Part shown: positions 11,359-24,600 of the stretch, piece by piece
Layout of the letters: every line of letters begins with the position of its first letter
Numbering within the stretch: the first letter of the stretch is position 1
From: Blastomussa wellsi
Lineage: Eukaryota; Cnidaria; Anthozoa; Scleractinia; Plerogyridae
Reading direction: 5' to 3'
Length of the DNA stretch: 64,000 bases
Assembly: GCA_947652115.1 (NCBI GenBank)
Contig: OX393565.1
Span: 20,159,718-20,223,717, forward strand
Made by a program: the position numbers and the translations under genes
Notes under the pieces: model-generated
Told to the model about the DNA's origin: nothing
The model's database searches: none
Seen by the model: only the letters and a program-made list of their open reading frames with translations

Positions 11359-14300
11359 TCAGGTGGTATCATCCTGTTGGGACGATGGGGACGCAGCTAA
11401 ATCTAACAGTTCTTTCAGTTTATTCTTGTGAACTGGGTGAAATGGCTGGCCATCCACTGACAGTTCACGCTTTTGGGATATGCCATCGCACACTCCAAGC
11501 CGGACAATACATTTGAGGATTTCTTCCTCCTAAAAGAAAACAAGCGACTTCAGAGGATATTCTACAGTTACGGAATTTATCAACAAAAGTGCAGGATTTC
11601 TTTTTACACAAAAGCATTCTAAAAGCAAAAATCTCTTACTTAATATTCGTGGAATTCTAGATTTAAAATTGCAAAGCAAGTGTACACAGGGATTCAGTGT
11701 TATGTCATTGTGACGTCCCTCGATCATGTTAGGTATATAGACTAAGATATGTGCATTCTTTTAGGAGTACAACGTGTATTAAAGATTTAAGATGAGTTAG
11801 ATGGTATGTGAGATCACTAGAAATAAATCACACAGCGATCAGGATGCAAAAACGTAACTCGGCTCGCAGTTTCCGTTGCCTTATTTTTACATTTAAGAGC
11901 AGTTTGTGCAACACGTTTGAAGGTAACATTCCAAAAATACCACGATATGAGGAAAAAAAGCCAAAGGTTAAAACAAAGTAAACAAAGTCTTTCCCACAAA
12001 TTCTCAGTAATTGCTTATGTAAAACTATTTTTTCTTTTTTGTGTGCAATTTCCCGCGAGCAAAAATCCCACAGGATTGCGCACGCGTCACAACTGTGACC
12101 GCTATGACGCTCGCGGGTTTTTTTGCTATGAAGGTTCGGTCGGTAATCGGTAAGAGTTTACAACTGAAGAAATTACACGGTTAACTTAGATAATTACCAT
12201 TTCCAACGCATTTAGAATGCCCTCTGTAGAAATGACTTTGTGCGTCTCAACTCCACGTCTAACGTACCGCGAATGCACTGGACACTGGTTTAATATGTGC
12301 AGTGCTGCTACCAAAGCTGAGCCACCCCAGTTGGACACGCCCGCGGTGATCAAATGGTCAGTGGTAACCGTAGTAGCTATTTGTTGTCCGTTTTTAATGT
12401 GGTCGATGACTTGTTTGTGGACTTTACCCATTCCGATTTCATTTCCACCATCACCGATTCCTACAGTGGGGACCTTCCCTGACTTGTAAGCTGAAAAGAC
12501 GAAAAGCACAATTTTCAAAACAGAGATCATTAAAGGGAACCTCTACTCCACCGCTGTTATGATAAGTTGACATTGATTTGTTTAAAATAGTGCCTTTATT
12601 CCAAAAGTTACTAGAAAAAGAACAAATAACCACGCTAACCTTTTTCGTTTTATACGGGCTACCAGAAATTTTGCAAAAATTTTGAATTCGTCATTTTGAA
12701 AAATCGTATGTTTTTTGTTTATCGAATTTTTTGGCGGGAAAATGACGTCACAAAGTGACACGAAATTTTTTAATTAATATGGCACATTTTATGACAGTTT
12801 CTGAAAGAACTTGGTACAAGGATCCTGAAACTGAAAAAAATTCTGAAATATATCAATCTAATTGAAGTTTGAATTTCCTACCATTTTGTTACTAAAAATA
12901 GCTCAAAACGGGGGGAAATTCACTCCAATATACCATAACTTTTGTTTGGGTTGATGTATTTCAGAATTCTTTCAGTTTCAGGATCTTTGTAACAAGTTCT
13001 TTCAGAAACTAAACAAAAGAAGAAACTAAAAAATTGGCGCCAGGTTTGTGACGTCATTTTCCCGTCAAAAAATTGAAAATTCGAAAAACAAAAAAACATA
13101 CGATTTTTCTGAATGACGAGTTCCATATTTATGCCAAATTTCAGTTAGCCCGTACCAAAAACGAAAAAGATGAATCAAGGTGAGCTTTTTTGGGTCACGT
13201 TGCGCCCACCGTGAACATTAAATAGAACCAAAAAATGGAAAATATATTGGATTTCGTGAAATATAATGGTTGTCGCTATTTATTAGGAAGGAATGTTTTA
13301 AACAATTCAACGTCAACTTGTCGTATATTGCTGCTTTGGCGGCCAAGTTAAAACGCTGGGTTTGCTAGAGTGATTTTCCATTGATGGTCGAATACAATTT
13401 CACGTGTCCTGTGGCTTTGTGTTTGGATAGGTCTTGCTACTGAAAGTAAACCCAAAACCCATTACTGGAGTTATAAATGTTGTGTTTGGGAGCAGAAGCA
13501 AACGTCAAGTTTGCCTCTAGTTATCCCACTTGATGATGCCGATGCCCTGCAAGGAGCAAGACACTATGAATACGTTCAAGAAAATGGCTCATTTCAATGA
13601 CAGGGAGTGGACCTTCAGATCGAAGAATGTCGGAGTACCCGTACGTCCTTCAACTTTCAAACCGATCCCGTTCTCGGAACTCTTGCTGGTTCCGTCGCTG
13701 ACAAAAGGAAACAGAGGACCTGGGAGCAAACTCGGAGCGAGGACGAGACAGACAGCAAACTCAACCCACATGTGACGTCGGGTCCGGGAATCGAACCCAG
13801 GCCACACTGTTGGGAGGCGAGTGCTCTGACCACTGCGCCATCCCTGCTCATCAGCTGAAAGGGCAAGGCCCTAATGGCTGTGGATTCAATCCAAACCGCC
13901 GGATCTAGAGTCCGGCACCCCAGGGCACTGCAATTCACCAAATGAGAAAGAAGTACCTTGAATGAAAATTTCATCAACTGGACTAACGTTACACACATCC
14001 GATAAATCCCTAGCTTTCATTGTCATGTAACGTCCCTTTTCTGTCCTGCCAACTGCTTCTATGGCAACCAAAGCGTCAAACTTGGGGTCCATTTGACGAG
14101 CGGCATCGTGAAACAGGAGTTTTTCAGCAGCCGCCCTAACTCCTCCTGCGCCATGAGTCCGCTCGGGCGTAAACTCCACTACAGACACTTCCTTCGTCAA
14201 GAAAGTCTGGGCAAGTTCCTGCACTAATTTCACGTGGTAGTAGCTTGCAATAAACGTCACTTTCTTTCCAAGACTTTGGAGGGCTTTGCCCAAGGCGGTC

Positions 14301-14850
14301 GCCCCCAGGGGACCATCGGTTTCATCCGGGAACGTCTTGTTGGTATTGCAAGGAAAACCGAAATGTATGGCAACGGACGAAGCGTGAGACAGCACGAGTG
14401 CGGCCTTCAGGAGCTCGTCGGGAATGTGAAGTTTCGCGACACCCCTTTGCCCGATGTCTTCCTGAATCTCGATCTCTAGGCAACGGATTTTGTTCATGGC
14501 TTTTTCGGACAGCAAAGAAGCAGTGAAAGGGTTTTCTTTCACCGTTACTACTCGAGGCTCAACATCAGTTTCAAGAGATGGATTTCTGTCATGAAATTCT
14601 CCCATTATTGTATCACACTCAACTAATCTTTCCATGTCGTCAGTAAAGGCCAGTGGTACACCTGCAGAGAAAGAAAAAGAGGGCAGTGTAGTACCCGCAG
14701 TCCACAACCCAAATGACCAATTCCGATATATAAATATTCTAACATGTCGCCGAGGCTTAAGAATGAATAAATAATTTCTTTTGTTTTATTCCCCAAAGCC
14801 TCGGCGCCATGGTAATTTCAATATATCGGAACTGGTCTTTTATTGGATAG

Positions 14851-14895
<45 letters not shown>

Positions 14896-17800
14896 GTATA
14901 ACAATATAATTTGGTTTTATCAACTGGGTTGATAATGTCAATTGGCCACCGTAAAGAGATTCAAGTGCTGACGTTTCGAGCGTTAGCCCTTCGTCGGAGC
15001 GAATCGACGAAGGGCTAACGCTCGAAACGTCAGCACTTGAATCTCTTTACGGTGGCCAATTGACATTATCAACCCAGTTGATAAAACCAATTATATGGTC
15101 TTTTATTGGCCTGTTTACAATCTTTGTGGGCGAGAAAAACTCCTCACGTGCACCGGCTGGGTTTTCTCGATCGGGAACGGGGCAGGCCTCAAGCCCCCGT
15201 TCTGCGATACTGGAAGATTACTAAACCAAGAAACTAAAACTTAATGGTGCAGTGAATATCTTACGAGGGAAGCACGTGAAGTTTCCAAAACAGTTGTCAT
15301 CTTGGGTTCCGCGATCTTTGACTTCTTTATTTTTTGTATGCCGTCAGAAAACCACACTGACTCAAAAAACGCAAAAATCACTTGAAAAATGGAAATAATG
15401 ATACAAGCAACGATGCGAAGTTGACAACGACGCCACCTATATACAGAGATAACAGGGTAACACGTTTCTCGGAAAAACAGTTAAAGTATTATCAATGGAA
15501 GAGGTTCTCGTCCGGAGCCAATCTTAAACCCTCAGCCCGGAGTGAGGGTGAATAATACTACTCGAGCCGCTGGACATTTGAAAACAACAGAGCGCAAATC
15601 TAATGATTATTTTGTTTTCGTTTGCTTCAAATTCCGAGAAAAACGAAAGTGACGCAATTGCTCAAAATATTGCATGTAAAGGAAATCTTGTCGTGGATGT
15701 CAGTCATCCTAAGGACTGATTATTTAAAAGTCAGGATGATCTGTCTACGAATAAGAAACAAAAGAGAAAATTAGCATAAAGGTTAACAGTGATGTTATTT
15801 ATAAACCTAAACGATAAAGAAATAGAGGCCCTATTTCTGTCGGTATTTCCACGCTATTAAAAGCTGTATTAACTTAACTTGATTCTTTCACTTAACAACA
15901 CTTTCATGGAAGTAAATTAAATCGGAAGTATTGCAGCAGTTCTCCTTTGAACCCGCCGAGGAAAGATAACAAATAAGACTAACATCAAAATCACTAGGGC
16001 CATCCCAATAAAATGTTTCGTTTCCCATCGCCCCGTCTCTTGTGATGGTGGGTCGGTCGGTCGGGCAAAAAAAAAAGAAAAAAGATTGAACACTTCAAGG
16101 GGTCTGGGTTCCACAGAAGGCCGGGCTGCTAAATACCAAAGCACGTTATTCCTTTGAAGAAAACGTAGCATCGATGTTAATTGAAGACAAGGATATCACA
16201 TCATACATTTTTTGTTAAAAAAACAAGATCGTGTGCTTCTTTGGCTAGTGAATCTTGATTTTTTTTTTACTTTTCTAAAAGAAATGGGTCGGTCGGGGAT
16301 GGGAAACGAAACATTTTATTGGGATGGCCTAGAGTGGTAAAATGCAGTCACTCAATTTCTTCTCGCGCTGCGCCAATCTCGATCACGTGAATTAAGAACT
16401 TTTATCACATGGACTTGTTCATTCATCGGAAAGCCAACAGAAAGGTTCGCTATATAAATGGATTATTATTATTATTATTATTATTACTCTGCAAAACAGT
16501 ATGAATTCCATTGCATGTAAAATTAAAGAAAACCTTACTTTTTCTCAAGCTGAATACATCCGACTCACTCTGTTGGCTCAATAGCGTCATTATTTTCATA
16601 CAAATTCTGGAAAAACGATGTTTACATGGCCATATAGCGACCGTTAAAACATCATCGCTGACAGGACGCTCGCAAACACGAACCACGTGACAATTTTTTT
16701 CGGATCACGTTTTACGAATCGAACTGCTTCGAGTTCAAATTTCTAACTGCAGTTTTACCACTCTCACGGCTAGTCGTTTTGATAGTATCCCTTTCGGCTA
16801 ACCGGGCTGAAATTCACCATGTAATCACCCCTAAGGTTCCACAAAGGAAAATCGCTGCTTCTCACTTTGACCTGCGAACTCAAATTATATAGCAGAGACA
16901 CTTTAGCTTGAATTCAAAATAATCGATATCATCTTAATCTTGAAGCATGAGCTTTAACGTCCCATGCCATCCATTTAACACTGACGAGACGGGACCTACG
17001 GTTTGTCGTCCTTACACGAGAAGACTACAACGAAGATTAAGAAGATTGTAAAACTCTCCCCGCTTTTTGAATTTCTTAGACAAAGCGAGGATTGGGCCGA
17101 GCTGGATTGCATTTATGGCTCAGTTTGGTTGGTTTACATGAGCATGATCCCGGATGACGACAGAAACAAGCAAGCACGAAATACTGTTCGGAAAACTGTA
17201 AGGTACTACTATGAGCAAGCGATCAGTTTCTGCAAGAAAGATCCAAGAATGAGAGTTCAGATAAAGAAGCAAACATACATTCACCTCGGTCTCGCAAAGC
17301 TGTTACTCGACTGCAGTTCGACAGCCGCTAGAACTTGCAAAAAAGTCGTTCCACCCGTTGACATCAAAGAGGCTAAAGAACATCTAGATTTTGTAGAGCA
17401 CAGACTTAACGTTTGTCTACCGTTAGGTACACGGGTGCAGCTTTTAATTTTACCGCTAGGGTATACACCAACTGGCCAAAGAAACAGCCGAAGATGCGTT
17501 ACAGATTGCTTTGTCCAAAGGATTTTACACGGAATTAGACACTCTTCAGGAGAGAATTGATTTCCTTGACAAACTATGCGAGAAAAGAACCGAACTTATT
17601 GCTATTAAGGAAATCTCGTATTCCAGCAGCGAAGCTTGTTGCAGCGAATCTGAAAAATCTCAATAGCGGATTAAAAAGACAGATCAGATTTATTTAAAGT
17701 CAAAACTTCAAACGCGTCGATATGTTAAATTATTATAATGAAGTCTTGATATAACGCGCGTTCTGATTTGTTTAAAGAGCGTGCTTTATCGGAGTACAAA

Positions 17801-18562
17801 GCACGATCATTAGAAAAATAACAGAATAATTTCTGATATTTGCTTCGGCATTTTGACCAAAACACACACAAAATGATCTATTTGTCTGCGATAAACATGG
17901 ATTGCATTGTTAACAAGAGTAGTGTTAGTAAATCTGTACGTAAGCTTAATTACAAGAAACTGCTAAGTTTTCGACAAATTGCGTTAACCTTTCAAATGCT
18001 TCAGTAAACGGAGGAAAATAATACCCATGAAACAATACGGAAAAAACACCAAAAAGGCTCTATGTGGTTTTGAACACAAGCTTTAGTTTCGAAAAAATCT
18101 GTCGATTTGAAAACTTAAGATGATGGAGATTGTGCTCGTTCGTGCTGTATCTATATGGCGATCTCCGGTCATTTCAGCGAAGCGATCCTCAAGAGTTCAC
18201 TCACTCTGATCGAGTGTTCAGTTAAAAACTTGTTCTGAACACTCTCCTGTTCTCTCAGTGGAAGGAATCTGCTGTCTAATCTTCCAACTGTTCCTAATTT
18301 CAAGCTCACTAGGTTATAAGTCTCAATCGCCAGTTCCGAGCTCTTCGTTTCGCAATTGTCATGCTGGAAAAGTATACGTTTTCGCGAGCCACATTTCAAC
18401 CTTATTTCGCGGGACAAGTGGTCACAAGTTCTATCGTGCTCTAGCCGCTTCCTGTGCGCTTTACAACAGAACAGAACACAGTCGAGGATTCTTTATTTGA
18501 ATTGAACTGTTTTTAGCTTATTAGAATTTTTATGCCTGATGTATATACCGTGATTAAATAAA

Positions 18563-18628
<66 letters not shown>

Positions 18629-21600
18629 TGTTTCCCGAATGCGGGGGGGGGAGGGGGCGGGGGGTCATTAATTTGCATTCTTTTTTGTTTCTACCTCCGT
18701 TCAAATCCCTCTAGCACGCTTGTTATCTACATTTCGCTTCTTTGCCCATGCAACTATTGATTTTACTTTCCCGTTTCCTTTTCTTTTCTGATTCCCTTAC
18801 CCTCTTTTCACTACATTAGTTTCTCCACACATCCATCTTTTGACCATACATGTTAGATTTAAAAAAATAAAACACAAACAAAGGCGATAAACATTTTGAA
18901 ACCACACAAATTTTTTTTCTTAACTTGCGGTTTCGTCATTCTCGTCCCCATAGCCCTTTTCGTTTATCTTAGTCGGCGGGTCCTAGGCACGAAAATCGAA
19001 GGGCTCTGGGGACATAGGATTTTCAAAAAATTCAATTTTTTTATTGGCTGTTTGAGAACAAAGACATCTTAAACGGAAGTCAAAATATTCGCCGGCTACC
19101 ACATTGCAGCACACAAAATGTATCAATACTCAATACTACATACCCTAAATCCGGAAGTCCTAGAATCTAGGACTGAAAATCCTGTGTCCCCAGAGCCCTT
19201 CCTTTTTCGTGCCAAGGCCCCGCCGGCTAACAGAAACGAACAGGACTATGGGGACGAGAATGAGGTTTCGTATGTTAGTCGACATACATTTTCAAAATTA
19301 TAACCGTTAGAAATTTTTGGAAAGCTATTTAAACAATAATGATCTGTCCAGGTTCTAGACCCCTATCATTTTATTGTAACGGTTATACTTTTGAAAATGT
19401 ATGTCGACTAACATACGAAACCTCATTCTCGTCCCCATAGCCCCATAGCCCCATAGCCCTGTTCGTCAACGTCAAGTTATGAATATGTGTGGTTTGAAAA
19501 TGTTAGATTTAATTACTGCAGTTGTAACATTACATAAAAACGTCTCTAGACGTTGCTAGTTCGTGGTATTTTAGGCCATCCATTTATATTCGTTACGGAA
19601 TCATGAGCTCCGAACACACGAATGATACAAACTGGGATTAGGCCGATCAGGCCGACGTTTAACGATCGATGCCCCTTTTTGACTGTTCTGTTTCCTTTTA
19701 CGTTTTTCTACAATTGCATTGAAACCGATAAGCCAAAATCACTGAGAAGAAGTGAAATTAATATATCCGCACTGGCGTACACCTGGTAAACTGGAAATTT
19801 CCCTCTCTTCAAAATCTTTTATCACCTAGTTAAAGGAACACTATCATGTTTCTGCGCATGCGCCAATGTTTGATTTTTGGACAGCAGCTATCCAAAACTA
19901 CTTTTGATTGTTATTGTAAGCAGATTCTATTGTTTTCAAGACAAAGTCATTGTTTCAATTGTTGAGTCTTTTGTTTAGGGCTAGGATATCAAACCAATCA
20001 CATTATATGTTAGGAAAGCTGCTACATCGCCCGGGGCGATGCGAGAAGTGATGTTGCGCATTCAAAAATCCGTTTGCATCGTCCTCAATTTACTTCGATA
20101 TCACCCTAGAACTACTCAGAATTGTAGATTAGTGATATACGGTTCTCGTTCAGTGCCAATTTGTCTGAAATCGAGAATTTTTGGCGTTGTTTTCAATGCC
20201 GTGTGACCGAGCTTCGAGAGGAGGGAAGCGTTAATGGCGCTGGACGAAGGCTTCTTTCTCCTGGCAGCTTTCGGCAAAGTTCCGAGAATCGGAGAAAGAC
20301 TAAAAAGAATTGGAGCCAACAACATAGTAGGTTTACGTAAAGAAATCGATCCACGAGACTTGAAAGAGGCTGAAAGCTGATCGTGCTCTTAAACACGGGT
20401 GAAACTGACCTTTACTTTTTGGTATTTCGAGTGTCTTCGTCGGTCTTCAGGCACGCTATCTGGTTCTCTCTGCTCAGGTATAGGCTATGAGAATGATACC
20501 GGTATAATATTATTTCTTTTCTCAGTGGAAAAGGACAAAAGAAACACTAACGGTAACTCCTAACTCCTCACGGTATCAACGAACGCTTTTCATTCAACTA
20601 ATTTATTCCGAAGTTTTCACGTTACCAGGCACCAGCCAATAGCGAAGCTCCATCTTTCTGTATATAAAAACACACGACGCACAATTTCTTGATTCGCTCC
20701 GACGAAGGGCTAACGCTCGAAACGTCAGCTCTTGAATCTCTTTACGGTGGCCAATTGCCATTATCAACCCAGTTGATAAAACCAAATTATATTCTAACAG
20801 CCTTTGACGACCCGTGCGTGATATGAACAATACCCGCGGATTCAGGCTTGTTTTGAACCGTGATCTTACTATCGCGTTGTGCTTATATGGCTTTTGCTGT
20901 GTTCCGTAGATATGCTAGTCAGTACTGTTTTTATCTACCGTTTTACATGGACAGCCGACACGCTTCTTCCCTGACTTGGTCGAGCAAGTTGACTGGCGTG
21001 CAACGACAATACAGCTCTTCCAGTAAAAGCGCAACCGACAAGATCGGCCGAATAATTACATAGCGATGGAAAGGAAATAGCGTACAATGAGATAGAAATA
21101 TGTTTGTTTTCTTCCACGATCTCATCTTGCTCAGACTGCATTTTTCCTTTTTTATTTCTATCTGCGTTGTATCGGTCTCTTCTTTTATGCTGTTTGCATA
21201 ATAAACAGCGGCGGATCACGCAGCGAAAACAAATTCAAAGTGACAGTTCTATTGTTTTCGTTGATAAAAGGCAGTTGGTGCTCGCGCGTGCGCAAAATCG
21301 TGATAGTGTCCCTTTAATTTGCATATTTACCGATACAAAACATTAATGTTTTGTCTTCTCTGTGTACAAGTTTTCACTGGATTTGGATTTTGTGTTTCAA
21401 CTCGGAAAGGACAAACTTTTTTCCAGCGAGCTCTGTCGGTATAGTGATAAATTTATAGTACAAAGAAAACACGTTTACTGTGAATTCTGAGAAAACGAAA
21501 ATGAAACAATTACTCATTACATGAAAGGATATATATTATTGCCTTGCGTGCGTGTCACTGTCTGGAAAAATAAAAGCGAAAATTAGCATAAACTTTATCA

Positions 21601-24600
21601 ATGTTGCCATTTATATTCCTACACGATAAAGCAATAAAGGAATTTTTTCTGTCAGGATTTCGCTCGATTAAAATTTACTTCTTTTAATTAGCAACAGCTT
21701 TAATGAAGTGAAACGGAAGTATTGCGCCAGTTTTAAACCCGTTAAAGCGAGACTTTCTCTTCGCAAATATGCCAATCTTTGTTTACTTTCTCGGAATCAT
21801 GAATATTTAATTGTTTTTTCTAAACGCAAATGTTTAGATGTCGCGTGGCCTGATGTTGCCACTTGTCGTTTTGGTCATTTCATCGAGGAAAATATCGTCA
21901 TTTGTCACTCAACTCTGTAAACTAATATACCGGAGAAACTTTGGCATTCAAAACATTATAGGAGTCAGCTGAGAGAAGGAGGTCGTATAGATCCGTTAAC
22001 GTTTGAGACATTACTTTCATTGTATTGCGGCCATCTTGTTTGGTCAGCAAATTTTAAACAGATTCGATATCTTGCAGGCAATATCGCTCACATATGACCT
22101 GTTACAACAACAAACGGCAAGAAACCACAATGACTAGTGTTTCGTCACAGTCAGAAGAAGGACAGCAACATTCATCGAACGAAACGGTTCAAAGACCTCT
22201 AAGAGGACCCAAAGCTGATGGAAAGGAGTCTTGTAGTGATGTGAACACATTATTTACGTTTCCTCTGGATGATTCAACCTCAGTAATTGCAGAGGCAAAA
22301 ACTGAAACACAATCGAAAACGTTGAATATCCTTCTCATGAACTGCAGCCTCGTTACAGTCGGACGGTCAGACACTCAAGTCAAATGCGATTGGAATTATT
22401 CAGATGAGAAGTACAAAAGTGTTAGTAACAGCAACGTTAACAATGAAGTTCACTCAGACAGTGGTCCACAGACGACAGATTACACCATCGAGCAAGGCAA
22501 GACAACAGCAGATAAAGTAAATTACCAATTGCAGTCTTTAAATGAAGGACTGGTTGATTCTGGTGAGACAGTGGTTAGTGTCGAGCCATTGCTGCCTTTG
22601 ATTAAGAAACAAGGATATCTTAACGGTCCGCAATGCGAACGAATTTTGCAACAACTGGAAATTTTACAAGACAATGGAGAGTTTAGAGAGCACGAAGGTC
22701 TTGTCACATCATGTCTCCACCATTGTGGGAAAGAAAATAATCCTGACATGGAATTGGCTTTAAAACTAGAGCGCGGAGTGGCATTTTCTTATCACAAAGA
22801 GTTCAAAAACAGTAAAAGGATGTTCGTTTCAGTCATAAAATCAGACAAAGATCAACAGCCTCAGCTTCGAAATCCGAATATTTTAATTGCACGAGCGTAC
22901 TTTTTACTGGTAGCTGACTATAGAAGTAAGAGAGTCGTAAAACTCTCTCCGCTTTTTGAATATCTTAGACGAAGCGAGTTTTTACTGCAAAACCACGAGT
23001 CACCTGAGGACTGGGCCGAGTTGTATTACAACTATGGCTCAGTTTGGTTGGTTTACATGAGCATGATCCCGGATGACGACAGAAACAAGCAAGCGCGAAA
23101 CACTGCGCGGAAAAATGCAAGGTACTACTATGAGCAAGCGATCAGTTTCTGCAAGAAAGATCCAAGAATGAGAGTCCAGATAAAGAAGCAAACCTACATT
23201 CACCTCAAACTCGCAGCGCTGTTACTCGACTGCAGTTCGACAGCCGCTCGAACTCGCCAAAAAGTCATTCCACCCATTGACATCAAAGAGGCTAAAGAAC
23301 ATTTAGATTTCGTAGATTACAAACTTGACGTTTGTCTACCGTTTGGTACACGTGTGCAGCTTTTAAAAACCCGCTCGGATCAATTTTACCGCAAGGGTAT
23401 ACACCAACTGGCCAAAGAAACAGCCGAAGATGCGTTGCAGGTCGCTTTGTCCAAAGGATTTTACAACGAAATAGATACTCTACAGGAACGAATTGATTTC
23501 CTTGACAAACTATGCGAGAAAAGAACCAAACTTATTGCTATTAAGGAAATCTCACATTCCAGCAGTGAAGCTTGTTGCAGCGAATCTGAAAAATCCGAAT
23601 AGGAGATTTAAAGATAAATCAAAATTATAAGTGGATATCGATAAGAATTATTCAAAATCAAACATTTAACCGCATCGATATATAACAATGCGGACACAAA
23701 GACGCCGACATTTATTTTTACATTTTTTTCTATGATTATCTAATGAGAGCTCTTGATATAGACCGAAGGATTAGTGTTTTCAGCACCTAAGAAAGCTAAT
23801 AGGCCTTTTGCAACAAAGGGTCACATGGTACAAAATCATTTACCAAAATGTGAAGTGTTCACGGTTGGAGTGTCCTCTCTGTATCTTATTATACGGATTT
23901 TACGAGAGAAATTGAACCCGCGTAAAAAAAAGTCAAGGAATTCTCGGGATATCAAACGAGTTCTCAAGACGTCTCGTGAATATTTCTCAAAAATTCCTGG
24001 TAAATAGGGAAGAGCGCAAGTGACGTCATGACAAAGACAAACAAACTCCTACATTCATGAACCTTGCTGGAGGGGGGACTCATTAGTTTGCATTCTATTT
24101 TTAGACTTCGCGCGCTTTGCTATTGGAGATACTCTCTCCCAGGCCTCCCCTTTTCTATTCTCTTTTTCGTCGCCTCCGTTCAAATCCCTTTAGTTTAGCA
24201 CGCTTGTTATCTACCTTTCCCTTTTAAGCCTTCTTTGCCCAACTATTGATTTTCTTTCCCGTTCCTTTTCTTTTCTCATTCCCACACCCTCTTTCCACTG
24301 AATTAGTTTCTCCTCACATCCACCTTTTTGATCATACATTTTAGATTTAATTATTGCAGTTGTATCAGGCCTGACACGACTCCCGCGGGTTCCGTGATGT
24401 TATGTGTATTTAGTTTCACTTCTATAGCTTAACTCTAACGAGTATCTCTTTTAGAGGTCTACCTCTTTTGTAAGAGATGATAGGTGGTTGCCGAAAAATC
24501 TTTCGAAGCAGGGGTTGTTTCTCAATGATATGACATTTGCTCGTTAAAATCTTTTTGAGATTTGGCACTGATGGGTTGTATTGTGCCACGAAGGGCAATA

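Larger units (their letters stand above)
15590..18860. repeat. Segmental duplicate of 21,470-24,360
   Basis: Upstream flank (AAAATTAGCATAAA, ACGATAAAG), gene body and downstream flank (CCGTTCAAATCCCT, GCACGCTTGTTATCTAC, TTAGTTTCTC) correspond in order between the two segments. A TPR-like gene was therefore copied with more than 1 kb of flank on each side, then altered by insertions. Confidence 0.7.

Noticed and set aside
12050..12125. Possible hairpin CCCGCGAGC...GCTCGCGGG with a T-run, terminator-like
   Set aside because: Rho-independent terminators are not expected in animal DNA; probably the end of a small repeat.
13856..13940. Second tRNA-like sequence next to the SINE (GACTCTAGATCCGGCGGTTT on the minus strand)
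   Set aside because: Only a B-box-like stretch is visible; no cloverleaf or A box can be drawn.
18493..18704. Minus-strand ORFs with long poly-His or poly-Ser runs
   Set aside because: They are translations of the GAT microsatellite in alternative frames.
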